Assembly: GCA_026874595.1 (NCBI GenBank)
Contig: CM049312.1
Span: 76,917,429 to 76,981,428, forward strand
DNA: 64,000 bases
Source: Sipunculus nudus
Lineage: Eukaryota; Annelida; Sipuncula; Golfingiida; Sipunculidae
Direction: 5' to 3'
Shown one piece after another: positions 32,876 through 44,333 of this stretch. The notes under the pieces were generated by a model that made no database searches, was not told the origin of the DNA, and was given only the letters and a program-made list of their open reading frames with translations. Every line of letters begins with the position of its first letter. Positions within the stretch are counted from its first letter, which is position 1. The position numbers were made by a program, and so were the translations under genes.

Positions 32876-33150
32876 GCCAATCAGATAGCAGGATTTTGAC
32901 CTCTTAACCCAATCAGATGGCAGGATTTTTACCTCTGAACCAATCAAATGGCATGATTTTGACTTCTGAACCAATCAGATAGCATGATTTTGACCTCTTA
33001 ACCAATCAGATGGCAGGATTTTGACCTTGGAACCAATCAGATGGCAGGATTTTGACCTCTGAACCAATCAGATGGCAGGATGTTGACCTCTTAACCAATC
33101 AGATGGCAGGATTTTGACCTCGGAACCAATCACATGGCAGAAATTTGAAG
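32876..33150 (+). repeat. 31-bp minisatellite, about 8.8 copies, each with CCAATCA
   Basis: Units read CCAATCAGATGGCAGGATTTT then GACCTCTTAA with few changes. The array starts at the stop codon of terminal exon 17 and ends at about 33150. Each unit carries CCAAT in the same orientation. It would be in the 3' untranslated region of the exon 17 isoform. One stray CCAATCAGC follows at about 33170. Confidence 0.93.
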
Positions 33151-34749
33151 AATGTTACAGAGGACAACACCAATCAGCAGCATAGAGGGCAAACCCAAAT
33201 GTGTCAAGTGTGCTCAAGTAGATTGAGCTTACATTTGAAATTATACTGGTGCTGACGTCCTTGCTGAACTTCTAAAGAAAAAAGTCCATGTATGAGTTTA
33301 TAGATTAACATCAATGCAACATGTGAATGCATGCAGAACTTGAAACCTTAATATTAAAATATTTAGGTGCAAGGTAACCAATATTACCATTCATATTGAA
33401 AAGTGATCAGCATGTTTGTGATGTTTACTTAAACCGAATTCAGGTACAGATGTTATATTGGGTAGCTGTGGACTTTTGCAAAAAATCATTTAACACCATG
33501 GTTCACTTGTGTGTCTATGCCTGTGTGCGTTCTTTTTGTGTTTGGGATTAGTGTTAAGTGATAAATCCAATAGGACCAGCTGGGACTTACTGTATTGTTT
33601 CAAATGTACATTTTATGTCTTTATTTAATGCTGATGGTGAACTTGATCAGACAGAGGATATGATATGCAAGATAGTCAAAAGTGGAGATAATGACTGGTT
33701 CATGTCAGTGAAAGACGACTAAATTTATTATTTTTTTCTTGACAAGTGAGTTGAGTAGATGTCCCACTATTTTCATCTGTTTCTGTATATGTTTCAGTTT
33801 CATAACATGAAGACTTCTCCAAATTGTCCTTACCTTTTTACAGGACCAATTTTAAGCTGTTGTGATTTATGTTAGATGGCATTCTCATTATTGGTATTAA
33901 ACCTTTTTAAAACTGAAGTAAAGTCTACCCTATGGTTTTGCAGATATCTGTATGCGTTTGTCTGAGAGAGACTAAGAAAGGAGAGGAACTGGTAAAAAAA
34001 GGAAATCTTTATCACTTGTTAATCAGTAAGTAATTGTTAATGCTAAGTAAATACATTATGAGGTTCACATTTACTTTTTGGAAATAGTGATGTGAAATGA
34101 ATTCCTGAAATAGGTGCAAATTAATTCACATTTTAGGATCTATGAAATATATTTTTTCTAAAAATGGATCATCATCATTTGAAGAATACATGAAATAAAA
34201 TTTACACTTCATTTAAAACAACCTTTAAAATAAGATTATGTCAGATTATATAGCAAAGATAAAGACAGACTGAGCATGATATCCTGATAAGAAATTTTAT
34301 ATTCATTATTATTATTATTTTGAGTGGTACAGTGTACAACTAGCATGTCCTACCCGAGGGGTAATATCAATACAATATTGTCAAATAATAATAATAAAAA
34401 AAAAAAACACGAGAAAAAAAGCTCTTGGTTTTAATTTATTGAATATTTAAAAATAATCATTGACAATAAATTATTATTATTAAAAAAAACTAATATTAAT
34501 GGGATAAATTTTATCAGATAAATATACAAGATAAGGTGTATTGCAGTGTCAAATGAGAACAAGAACTCTCTGCCTTAATTGGATAATAACAAAATAACTG
34601 AAAACACAGGAGGGTATATATTGTTACACTTGCACTCCAGATTTTCTGATATTTATAACTTTTCTTAGTTGAAAATGACCTGAAAATTAAGTAAGTGCAC
34701 ATGCAGGGATGGAAGCACATAAAGACTTGTTTTGTATTCATCTTTGTAG
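33151..34749 (+). other. Non-coding stretch between terminal exons 17 and 18
   Basis: AT-rich, with ATT microsatellite-like runs near 34305 and 34475. No exon found. Confidence 0.55.
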
Positions 34750-34926
34750 ACAAGTTCTCTCTCTAAAGAAGAAGTCTCTGCCTGTAACCGGAGACCACTC
34801 ACCAGTCGGGAAAGAGTTCAGCGCTTCAGGGCCAAACTTAAACAGGACCCACAAAGATATGCATTATTTAGAGAGAAGGAGAGAGAAAGAAACCGAAAAT
34901 ATAGAAAACGTCTTACAAAACATTAA
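34750..34926 (+). CDS. Alternative terminal exon 18, first of the tandem set (KQDP)
   Basis: It lacks an early ATG in the correct frame; the overlapping frame from 34709 is a shadow. The acceptor TATTCATCTTTGTAG ends at 34749. The phase-0 frame gives 58 residues and TAA at 34924-34926. LTSRERVQRFRAKLKQDPQR (17-36) leads into YALFREKERERNRKYRKR (37-54). AATAAA occurs over the stop and again at 34960-34965. It joins features of both neighbours: a TER-like start but a KERERxRKY end as in the upstream subfamily. Confidence 0.88.
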   Translation, partial: TSSLSKEEVSACNRRPLTSRERVQRFRAKLKQDPQRYALFREKERERNRKYRKRLTKH

Positions 34927-35917
34927 TAAACAGGGGTTAAACAGCTGATTAAAGAGTTGAATAAACATGGACATTCTTTTTGTAGAGCAAGGTTACAATA
35001 ATACCAAAAAATATAATTAGAAGAAGAAAGTGTGGAAATATATACAGAACTGAAATATATGTAGAGTAGCCCTGATTTAAAAAATAAAACAAAGGAAAAG
35101 ATATTGATTTATAGTATATTATAGACAGTATGATGAAGGTAAAGTTTGTCCGTGAAAGCTCGATAGCGTCAAGAAACACATATATCAAAACTGTCTGTAA
35201 ATCATTGAATGAGGTCCACGGTACATTGATCGCGAAGCAACAATCTAGTCTCATCAAGGTAATACTTATTGTTATTTCTGCACTGGGACATGCTAGGTGT
35301 TCTACAATTTCTGATATACAAGTGGATCACAGGTGTTCTCATGAACGAAGTCATGTGGTATTATTTCATGGAGAATGGTTACAACACCGTGTTAGTTCAG
35401 CTCTAGAGGAAGAGTAAAGCACACTAGTGACCAGTCACAAGCACTACCGACCGAGGACAATATCTGGATTGAAAATGTTAGTTTAGTTAATTATCATTGT
35501 TTTAAGCAGTAAACTGTGTACCAATCGGAATTTGTAGTGAGGAAGCAGTCGTGCGAGCAGACTCAGTCACCCATGAAAAAATATGATAAAAGGTTCCAAC
35601 TTGATTGGTTGATTTAAAAAAAAATCAACTCCAAGTACTAACTTCTTAATTATACTCCTGTTTTAAAAATAGTTCGATTAAATTTCACTCAAAATGGGGC
35701 ATGAAATATAGTAGTGCTATGTCATTTGAGAACAAAAACTGTACTTTTAATGGGCATCAACCCAAGATCACAAGGGACATGCTGCAGCAAATTGTTAAAT
35801 TTCATTCCAAATAATATTTTCTTATTTTTTATGTTTAAACGTAAAACCTGTTTTACAAGCAAGGGCACGTTCTGCGAATATAACATCTAAAGACTCAATC
35901 CGTGTTCATCTTTGTCG
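34927..35917 (+). other. Intron of tandem unit 1
   Basis: Non-coding part of the first 1.1-kb unit. It is clearly alignable with 36095-37098 and 37276-38175. No other exon inside. Confidence 0.7.
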
Positions 35918-36094
35918 ACTTATTCTCTCTCTCAAGAAGAAGTCTCTGCCGGTAACTGGAGACCACTCACTAGTCGGGAAAGAAATCAGCACTTCAGGGC
36001 CAAACTTTAACAGGTCCCACAAAGATATGCATTTTTTAGGGAGAAGGAGAGAGAAAGAAACTGAAAATATAGAAAACGTCTAACAAAGCATTAA
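35918..36094 (+). pseudogene. Dead terminal exon in the second tandem unit
   Basis: Same 177-base length as its two 58-residue sisters, with no indel, but disabled three times. The acceptor reads TTTGTCG instead of TTTGTAG (35916-35917). Codon 31 is TAA (36008-36010, where sisters have AAA before CAGGACCC). Codon 49 is TGA (36062-36064, sisters CGA). The DP codon region is also changed (CAGGTCCCA). The final TAA is still aligned. Substitutions only, so inactivation looks recent. Confidence 0.92.
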
Positions 36095-37098
36095 TAAACA
36101 GGGGTTAAACAGCTGATTAAAGAGTTGAATAAACACGGACGTTCTTTTTGTAGAGCAAGGTTACAAAAATACCCCAAAAAAATTAATTAGAAGAAGACAG
36201 TGTGGAAAGTCAAACAGAACTGAAATATAATTAGAGTAGCCCTGATTTAAGAACGAAAACAAAGGAAAAGATATTGATTTGTTATATACTCATAGACAGT
36301 ATGATGAAGGTAAAGTTTGTCTATGACAGCTTGATAGTGTCATGAAATGCATATGTCAAAACTGTCTGTAAATCATTTAAACGGGGGGGGGGGGGGGGGA
36401 CTGAAAGAGGTCCACGGTACATTGATCCCTTGGCAACAATCCAGTCTCATAAGGGGTATTACGTTTCTGTTATTTCTTCACTAGGACTTGCTATGTGTTG
36501 TACAATTTCTGATATACAGGTGGATCACAGGTGTTCTCATGAACGGTATTATTTCATGGAGAATGGTTACAACACCGTGTTAGTTCAGCTCTAGAGTTTA
36601 GCATACTGATGACCAGTTACAAGCACTACAGACAGAGGACAATTTCTAGATTGAAAATGTTAGTTTAGTGAATTATCATTGTTTAAAGCAGTAAACTGGG
36701 TACCAATAGAATTTGTTGTGAGGAATCAGTTGTGCGAGCAGATGTAGTCACCCATGAAAAAATATGATAAAAGCTTCCAATTTCCTTATTTTTTTTTCAA
36801 GTTATCTCCAAGCACTTACTTCTTAATAATTCTCCAGTGTTAAAAATAGTTTCTACTAAATTGCACACAAAATGGGGCATGAAATATACTAGTAGTGCCA
36901 TGTCATTTGAGAACATGAATTGTGCTTTTTAATGGGCTCCAATCTAAGTACACAAGGAACATGCCGCAGCAAATTGTTAAAGTTTCACTCCAAACGGTAT
37001 TTTCTTCTTTTTTTTTTAATGTTTAAACCTATTAAACAAGTAAGGGCACTTCCTGCGAATAGAACAACTAAGGACTCATTCCATATTCATCTTTGTAG
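36095..37098 (+). other. Intron of tandem unit 2
   Basis: Copy of the unit 1 intron, with a G-run of 17 bases (36383-36399) inserted. Confidence 0.7.
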
Positions 37099-37275
37099 AC
37101 TTATTCTCTCTCTCAAGAAGAAGACTTTGCCAGTGAACGGAGACCACTCACCAATCAGGAAAAGTCCCAGCGCTTCAGGGCCAAACTTAAACAGGACCCA
37201 CAAAGATACGCATTATTTAGAGAGAAGGAGAGAGAAAGAAACCGAAAATACAGAGAACGTCTTAAAAAGCACTAA
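37099..37275 (+). CDS. Alternative terminal exon 19, third of the tandem set (KQDP)
   Basis: The acceptor TATTCATCTTTGTAG ends at 37098; 58 residues in phase 0, then TAA at 37273-37275. It runs TYSLSQEEDFASERR (1-15), then TNQEKSQRFRAKLKQDPQRY (18-37), then ALFREKERERNRKYRERLKK. From QRFRAK to NRKYR it is identical to exon 18, while the first 20 residues differ. The module is thus more constrained than the lead-in. A longer frame from 36920 covers the same bases but is out of phase. Confidence 0.88.
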   Translation, partial: TYSLSQEEDFASERRPLTNQEKSQRFRAKLKQDPQRYALFREKERERNRKYRERLKKH

Positions 37276-38175
37276 TACAATAAGGAAAAATCAGCTGAGT
37301 AAAAAATTGAATAGAAAGGACATTATTTTAGTAGAGATAGGATAAAATATAACAAAAAACAAAGAATAAGAAAATGTTTAAAGGCATATGGAATTGACAT
37401 AAATGCAAATATCCATGTATTAAGAACGAAAACAAAGAAAAAGAAATTGATTTATAATATAACCAGAGAGAGAATGATGAAGGAAATTTCCTTTGAAAGC
37501 TTAATAGCGTCAAGAAATGCATGTGTCAACATGTTTTTAAATCATTGAAACAGGAGTGACTGAAAGAGGTCCACGGAAACATGATCCTATAGCAACAATC
37601 AAGTCTCATAAGGGTATTCATCTCTGTTATTTCTGCATTAGGAAATGCTATGTGTTATGCAATTTCTGAAGTAGAAGTGGGTCACAGGTGGTCTCAGTAT
37701 TATTTCATGGAGAATGGTTAAAACACTGTGTTTGTCCACCTCTATAGGCAAAGTTGTTCACACTAATAATGACCAGTCAGAAATTTTGTTCTTGTTAGTT
37801 ATCATTGCTTTAAAGCAGAAAACAGTATACAAATAGCAATTGTAGTGAGGAAGGAGTTATGCCAACAGATTTAGTCACCTATGAAAAAATATAAAAGCTT
37901 TAACTTGATTGGTTGATTATTAAAAAAATTGACTCTGAGTACTAACTTTATAATAATACTCCTATAATAAAATCAGTACAAATAAAATAAAATGCACAAA
38001 AAATGGGGCATGGAATGTAGTGCCATGTCTTTTTATAAGAACACAAGGGACATTCCCTAGCAAATTGTTACACTTTCACTCTAAATGATATTTATTTTTA
38101 AAATGTTTAAACCGATGCAAGGGCACATTCTGCGAATAAAGCATCTAAGGACTCCTTTCATATTCATCTTTGTAG
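37276..38175 (+). other. Intron of tandem unit 3
   Basis: More diverged copy of the same intron, about 100 bases shorter. Confidence 0.7.
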
Positions 38176-38361
38176 ACTTATTCTATCTCCCAAGAAGAAG
38201 ACTTTGGTGGTAAGCGGAGACCCTTCACCAATCAGGAAAGGGGCCAGCGCTTCAGGGCCAGGCTTAAACAGGACCCACAAAGATATGCATTGTTTAAAGC
38301 AAAACACAGAGCAAGGAACCGAGAATATAGACAGCGAGTTAAAGATAATATTAGAAATTAA
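38176..38361 (+). CDS. Alternative terminal exon 20, fourth of the tandem set (KQDP)
   Basis: The acceptor TATTCATCTTTGTAG ends at 38175; 61 residues in phase 0, then TAA at 38359-38361. There is no early ATG. TYSISQEEDFGGKRR (1-15) leads to TNQERGQRFRARLKQDPQRY (18-37) and ALFKAKHRARNREYRQR (38-54). Its module end has the general consensus (KAKxRAR) rather than the REKERER of exons 18 and 19. It may therefore be the older form from which the others came. Confidence 0.88.
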   Translation, partial: TYSISQEEDFGGKRRPFTNQERGQRFRARLKQDPQRYALFKAKHRARNREYRQRVKDNIRN

Positions 38362-39376
38362 CAGGATGACATAGACATAAATTATTCATAAAGGGAAAAA
38401 TGGAAGAGTTTGAATAAGAACAAGTGGAATAGCATACAGAGGAAAATAAATGTTAAGGATTATTTGGATCGTAATGTAGAAAAGACAAAGAAATAGGAAA
38501 GTGATAGTGATCGTGGAAAAGTTTCTGCAAAGCAAAAAAAAAAATGGCAAGAAAATAAGGGAATTCACGGTTATGAATATCAGAAATAGGAACAAAGTAT
38601 ACAGTTTCCATCAGCAAAAGTATAGAGATCTAACACAAGCAATCATGCCTCACAAGGGTAATTTTGACGATTTTTTGCACGAATACATGCTATGGCTTCA
38701 TTTTTCTAAGATAGATCTGTGGCATAGGTGCTCCAACCTGACTTGTTGCTCGTACAAGACACTTTTGCAAAGACAACTGTTGGGGCTACTGTGTGCTGTT
38801 ACAGGTCTTCATGGAACAGCAGTGCTATCGACATACAGCTGGCATACATTGTAAAGCCCATTTTCATGTGCCATGTTCGTTGATCCACCTTCAATATACT
38901 GCGTGTCTCTGGGTCGATAAACAAGATGGCTTGACCCCTGATAACTTATAAAGAACTGGTGAGAACCAAGTTATCCACTCCGTGTCATCATAAGTTAGGT
39001 TTGAAAGGCGGATACACAAGATAACGTTTACAAGTCTATCACTGGTCAGATATTTTTACCAGTAAACCAATAAATATACTTTGCAAACACATTGATATGG
39101 CTGTTGGAAATCTAAATACCCTTGACATTGTTAGTGCAGTGATTTTCTTACTGGAAGTTTGTGGTTAGATATTTCATTCAGGAATTTTAAACATTGAAAC
39201 CCTTGACTGATTGCTTTCACGTAAATTTATAACTCATACTATGTTTATCTTGTTTGTAGTTGTATACAGGAAATTATATTGTGATGCACAACATTTTTTC
39301 TGTCATTATTTACTAAGAGAACTTAAAATGTATAAAAAACTAAGCTTGTGAACAGAGGTATAATCTTCTGTTACAG
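38362..39376 (+). other. Non-coding stretch between terminal exons 20 and 21
   Basis: The tandem unit similarity ends shortly after exon 20. No exon recognised in the rest. Confidence 0.55.
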
Positions 39377-39892
39377 CGAGGCCAATATGATAACATCCCT
39401 GGCGAGACAGCATTGGAGCGCAAAAGGAGAAAAGACCGTGAACGGGCCAGGAGATGTCGTGAACGCCGGCGGCAGGATCCAGTCCGGTATCAGCAGTACC
39501 TGGCCTCTCTGCGAGCCAAAAACCGAGAACGTAATAAGAAAAATGAAGAGAGGTATTTAGGAATCCACCAGAACCTGTTGGACCACACGTCAGTCACTGC
39601 TTCAGACAGTCAGCATCTCGAAGAGTTCTTCACAGCAAATCAAAATCCAGAATGGTTCCAACATATACACAAATCTGCTTCCTTACCTGCCAGGCAGCAC
39701 ACAGATCTGATCACACAAAAGTCACAAATTGCTTCTGCCAGTCGACAATCAGAACAGGCCCAAGGATCAGAGATGGACTCAAAAGGAACGCATACTCCAG
39801 TAGAATCTACTCACACCCAGGCAGAATCAGAGCACAAATCAGAGCACCAGTCAGAGCAGGAAGACGAAGAAAAATTTTCTTCGTTCAACTAA
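39377..39892 (+). CDS. Alternative terminal exon 21, basic module with long polar tail
   Basis: The acceptor ATCTTCTGTTACAG ends at 39376. It is the longest exon, with 171 residues in phase 0 before TAA. ALERKRRKDRERARR (12-26) and CRERRRQDPVRYQQY (27-41) are Arg-rich even for this family. They are followed by LASLRAKNRERNKK (42-55). Then comes a tail of about 110 residues rich in Ser, Gln, His and Glu, closing with repeated SE-H/Q steps (SEHKSEHQSEQEDEE, 151-165). The acidic tail could act as an activation or interaction region. AATAAA at 40675-40680. A same-strand frame from 39652 is a shadow. Confidence 0.9.
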   Translation, partial: RGQYDNIPGETALERKRRKDRERARRCRERRRQDPVRYQQYLASLRAKNRERNKKNEERYLGIHQNLLDHTSVTASDSQHLEEFFTANQNPEWFQHIHKSASLPARQHTDLITQKSQIASASRQSEQAQGSEMDSKGTHTPVESTHTQAESEHKSEHQSEQEDEEKFSSFN

Positions 39893-41234
39893 AAACAACA
39901 GGAAGAAGAAAAATGAATTCTGAGATGATGTGCTGACTCAAGTTCCAAGCATGGAACAATGGAACCAGTGACAGAGTTTGAGGAGCTTGTAGTTCTCGTG
40001 TTTGTGGATAGTTGATCACAGTCAGTGCATGACGACTTTCACTCGAATGTCTCGCACTAGCTTGCGATCGATTTACAAGTAAAAGTCACGTCTGATCTGA
40101 ATCTTACTAATACTGTTTGTTAAAATTTTATTCTTAAATGACCCAGTAGATCCTCTCATCATACCCTGATCCTTCTATTCTTTGTCCAGGATTTTTAAGC
40201 TATAATCTTAGTCACATGAGGTGCATTAACCTTCTTCTTTTCAAATGAACCTCCGTCTCATTTAAATGTGATTCTTATTCGTGTGAGCCTCTTTCTTTTA
40301 GGTAGGAATCTTGGGGTGGATCATGTAAAGACTTAAGAGCCACATCAGAATAGAAGTTCTATACATATTGGATCAGTTAGGACGTGGTCCCAAAAAGCGA
40401 GACTAGCACAGTTATGAGACCTTAAGTATGAGCAGATTAGGAACAGCACTATGCCGAAGGACTGGATTAACCTATATGACGAAAATCACATTTAGCGAGG
40501 TACTGGGGGATAGATCTAAGATTTTGGAAAAGATAGGGTTCATTTTCTGTCAGTAATAAATTTGTTATCTGATTGAAGGGAGCAGGAAGGTCTAGATTTC
40601 CTGATAAGATATGAAAACAGTGACACTATCCTCTGCAGTATCTTAAGAACTCGTGTTGAAAAGTATATATATTCAATAAAGTTTGGATCGAAATCGCTTT
40701 AATCATATTTTTCAATTTCAGACATTTTTATCTACTTATCCATCACTTATTATAATAGTTTATATGTCATTATCAGTTATTACACACAAGACTTTTTTTA
40801 AATGTACAGTAAATACAGGTTTTTCACAAATTTACATATTCGGTAATAAATAAGTTATTTACATGGTATCCTATTGTGTTATAGCCGTTCTTTTTTCCCA
40901 GTGTGACGGCTCACATTTTTTTATATAATTGAATCACAAAATCATTGTATGAAGGCAAGTCCAGAATTATTGCCGTCCTAAACTAATAAAACCCTGTTTT
41001 AAACAATTGTATATAGGAGCAATACTGGAAATGTTCCTTATAGGCGATTTAAGATATTGTGCATTTTTTAATGTGCGTATAAAATTCTGGCGTTGCACTA
41101 TTTTGATTTTATGTTTATTCATGTCTTTGTGTAAGTGATAAGAATTCAAAGAAATAAAGATGTTAAAGCTGACGATGTTATTTATACATTTTTACTAGAA
41201 CTACATTTGCTTCCGAGAATTTATCTCCTGGAAA

Positions 41235-41277
<43 letters not shown>

Positions 41278-41722
41278 TTCAAATTTAAGAGAATAATTAC
41301 TACGTATACACACAAAAAAAAATCTAAAATAAAAATCTAAGGCATGAAACCCGAACAAAATTTTGAATGTTAGGACTTAATAGAGGAAGATTATTATGAA
41401 CGGAAAACCTGAAATGCCGTGGAGCGGGCTTCGTAGTTAGATACCCTACCTGATTATCATAGTTTCCCAAACGTTCACCCTGCACACCCTACCGACACGC
41501 CGGATGTGTAACAGATTCAAAGGTGATTCATTAAAGAACCATTCCATTCAAACAGAAATATCGGACGTTAGGTCAAAATGCCTTTCACCATAGTGGCGGG
41601 AATACTTTCACTGTAGCGGGGATACTTTAAAAGAATATTATACTACAGGAATTTTGTGTATTGCACTTACTGTATGAAATATTCGATCTAAAACTGAGAG
41701 CCTATTTTTCTCTCGCTTTCAG
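39893..41722 (+). other. Non-coding stretch between terminal exons 21 and 22
   Basis: AATAAA at 40675-40680 and near 41153; a CT microsatellite at 41238-41273. No exon found. Confidence 0.55.
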
Positions 41723-41935
41723 TTTATGGGGCTACAGACACAAATAAATACTGGATCGTCAACGGCGGCCTGGACGAGGCCTAAAATGTACAGAACTAGC
41801 ACAGAACGCGTGAAGAGGTATCGAGAAAAACTCAAAAGGGATCCTAACCGGCTGCAGGCCTTCAATGCTAAACGACGGGAGCAATACCATAGAAAAAAAG
41901 CCGAGAGTAAAATCAAACGACATTCATTGGAATGA
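41723..41935 (+). CDS. Alternative terminal exon 22, TER-type module (KRDP)
   Basis: The acceptor TTCTCTCGCTTTCAG ends at 41722; 70 residues in phase 0, then TGA. RTSTERVKRYREKLKRDPNR (24-43) is followed by LQAFNAKRREQYHRKKAESK (44-63). Thr-Ser-Thr-Glu-Arg-Val matches exon 17 exactly (TSTERVK). AATAAA at 42000-42005, 65 bases after the stop, is well placed as this isoform's own poly(A) signal. Confidence 0.9.
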   Translation, partial: FMGLQTQINTGSSTAAWTRPKMYRTSTERVKRYREKLKRDPNRLQAFNAKRREQYHRKKAESKIKRHSLE

Positions 41936-42557
41936 TTGAATTCAAAGAAAAGAACTGTGTGAAATACCTCATGTCTTATACACGCTCCTTGAACATTTCA
42001 ATAAAACAGTAAACTGGGTTAAATTACAAAGGCATCAGGAACAACAAAAACTCAACGTATTCTTCCATGAGTAAATAATTGTGGTGGCTTCTTTAACGCA
42101 TGTGTCCACATTTTGGATTGCCCAAGACAAATCATAGCACCATTTGACAGTAGATGGAACACTCTCCTCTTTCGAGTGAGCAAAAGAGGTACACATTGAT
42201 TTGCCAATATTTATATGTGAAACAGTGGCAGTATATTATTTTCATATTTTTTTATAGATTACCCTTTTCATCGAGAATTGAAAAAATGGCTTAGGCTTGA
42301 GACTGTATTGATATGCTGACATTATAGTTGATATTGACTTTTTAGTGCTTTAAATATTCAGTAATACATATAGTATTAGGTAAAATTCAAACTAGTTTTC
42401 ATTTTATACACGATTTTCAGTTCTTCGTTACCGCACGAGAAAATTGATTTTCCCCCCAAGTGCCTATTGCAGCTGTATATTTTCCCAACCGATGAAGTAC
42501 TTTAGGTTGCCAGATTTTCACAAGTGTTTGAACGACTTTTGTTTTATTTTGTCGTAG
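41936..42557 (+). other. Non-coding stretch between terminal exons 22 and 23
   Basis: 3' untranslated sequence with AATAAA at 42000-42005, then AT-rich intron. Confidence 0.6.
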
Positions 42558-42782
42558 GCCTACCCTTCCGCAGCGATCGGCTCGCTATCTCCGGGTCCAA
42601 GTGGTCTCTACCGCAGATCATTTAAAAAAGGTCCGACAACGGCTGCCGAGAGAATGCGGAAATTTCGTGAACGGTTGAAACAGGACCCAAGCCGTTACGA
42701 GCAATACAAGCAGAAGCAGCGAACATTTTACCTCAAGAAAAAGGCATCCTCAGAGGCAAAGAAGAAAAAATCATCACATTGA
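42558..42782 (+). CDS. Alternative terminal exon 23, AER-type module (KQDP)
   Basis: It is not apparent from ATG-started frames. The acceptor TTTATTTTGTCGTAG ends at 42557. The phase-0 frame gives 74 residues and TGA at 42780-42782. The lead-in has GSLSPGPSGLYR (8-19), then TTAAERMRKFRERLKQDPSR (27-46), YEQYKQKQRTFYLKKKA (47-63), and a Lys/Ser tail. It is sister to exon 24 (SAERMRKFRQRLKQDPRRYEGYK). Sequence here is visibly more GC-rich than the flanking intron. Confidence 0.87.
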   Translation, partial: AYPSAAIGSLSPGPSGLYRRSFKKGPTTAAERMRKFRERLKQDPSRYEQYKQKQRTFYLKKKASSEAKKKKSSH

Positions 42783-44060
42783 CATTGTCTTTTCAGTATG
42801 ATACTGAAATGATTCATATGCCCTAAATCTTTGCGAAACCAACTGCTAATTTCGAAAACCCACTCATCTCTTGTCTTCTTCATCGCTATTATATCAAGTA
42901 AAAATTGAACCAAGCAATTTCTGGGCGTGTGCTTCATGTTGTTTATGTTAATAACATTAAAAATGATATTAATGCTTCATAACATAACATAACATAAAAT
43001 AATGTCATCGACACATATATATATACACACACACATATATATATACAAAACATTTTGAACCAATGTCAGAGAGCATGGGAGAGGTCACGAGATCTCATCC
43101 GGTTTATATCATTCTCCGTATTAAACCCACGGCCATATTCTCATCATCCAGGAGTGATTAGCACAAGCCATGGGACCATTAAATATAGACAGAAAACCTT
43201 CTCGTGCCTTGTATTATGTCTGCTCAGGGTGTCTGCTCATCAAGGAGCTGAGAAAATGAAAAATATAACCCATCAAGAATGTCCGGAGGGTCAGACTGTA
43301 GATTCACCCGTCAGCTTGCTGTAGATTAGCCATACATTCCGCGTGTGATACATTATTTGCAACCTATAAATAAACTAATAACTTTGACACTTAGAAAGGT
43401 AACATTGTCTTACGCTATCCAGGGCTCATGATATCACGAGGATACTACCTTTGAAAAAACAGTGTTACAAACTCACACTTGGCAGAATCGGGTGCGCCTC
43501 TGCTGATTAGGGCTTGTGGACAATAAAATCTACGGCCCACAATGCACGAAACTTCTAAATACACCAGTGGGTTATTCTAGGTATAAGTGTCATGAAGAAG
43601 CTGATGTAGTCCGTTCAAGTATATTGGATCAGAATTGTGTCAAAGCAAATTACATACACACGGATATATTTGTTGGAAGGACTTGACGGAATAAGTAACC
43701 CTTTTGTAAGCGTACATTGAAAATGTGAGCAGAAGGGGTTTCTTTCAAATGTAACAAATTTTTAATTAAAAAATAGTTGAGACAAGTAGTCCCGGCCTTC
43801 CCACAGTGCATAACTGGAAGAGGTTCGTTTTGAGCAGAAGCGACCTTTGGCAGAAGGGTGTAACAAACTGAGGATAATAGAAATGACATAATCCAAGGAC
43901 AGTTCACAGGAGCTTGTCGACATGGGTTGTTGATGTGATAATTACATTCTGTGCAAAATAAATTTAATATCCAGGTTGTTTAATAAACAGGAAAAGAAAG
44001 AGTTCGTCGAGCAAGGATTTGTAGCGTTTGAATGGTAACGGATGTTTCTGTTACTCATAG
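42783..44060 (+). other. Non-coding stretch between terminal exons 23 and 24
   Basis: A CATAA microsatellite (about 42978-43000) and an AT/AC repeat (43013-43046). No exon found. Confidence 0.55.
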
Positions 44061-44333
44061 GATATGGGAGCAGCGGCAGTGGATTTACCAGCTGGAGCAG
44101 ATCCCGCGCTGTACAGACCTTCTAACACACCCGGCAGGACGAAGACTGGCATAGGGAAGACAAGTAGTGCAGAGAGGATGCGGAAATTCAGACAACGGCT
44201 GAAGCAGGATCCGCGTCGCTACGAGGGGTACAAGGCCAAGAGACGAGCCGAGTATTACAAGCGGAAATCAGCTGTACAAGGAACGGAACCGTCTGCTGAT
44301 GAAATTGGATACATTCCTCATCCTCAGTATTGA
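44061..44333 (+). CDS. Alternative terminal exon 24, AER-type module (KQDP)
   Basis: The acceptor TTTCTGTTACTCATAG ends at 44060; 90 residues in phase 0, then TGA. A 35-residue lead-in rich in Ala, Pro and Gly is followed by SAERMRKFRQRLKQDPRRY (36-54), EGYKAKRRAEYYKRK (55-69), and an acidic/aromatic tail. It pairs with exon 23. Like other members of the 31.7-44.3 kb group it lacks the upstream KRRR block and has only Arg/Lys in the first helix. Confidence 0.9.
   Translation, partial: DMGAAAVDLPAGADPALYRPSNTPGRTKTGIGKTSSAERMRKFRQRLKQDPRRYEGYKAKRRAEYYKRKSAVQGTEPSADEIGYIPHPQY

Larger units (their letters stand above)
34700..38361 (+). repeat. Tandem duplication of about 1.1-kb units, each with one terminal exon
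   Basis: Exon starts at 34750, 35918, 37099 and 38176 are 1168, 1181 and 1077 bases apart. The introns between them are alike too. GTCCACGGTACATTGATC recurs at 35213 and 36410 (decayed at 37570), and AATGGGGCATGAAATATA at 35694 and 36872 (decayed at 38003). CATGAAAAAATATGATAAAA recurs as well. The whole segment, not only the exon, was copied. Confidence 0.93.
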
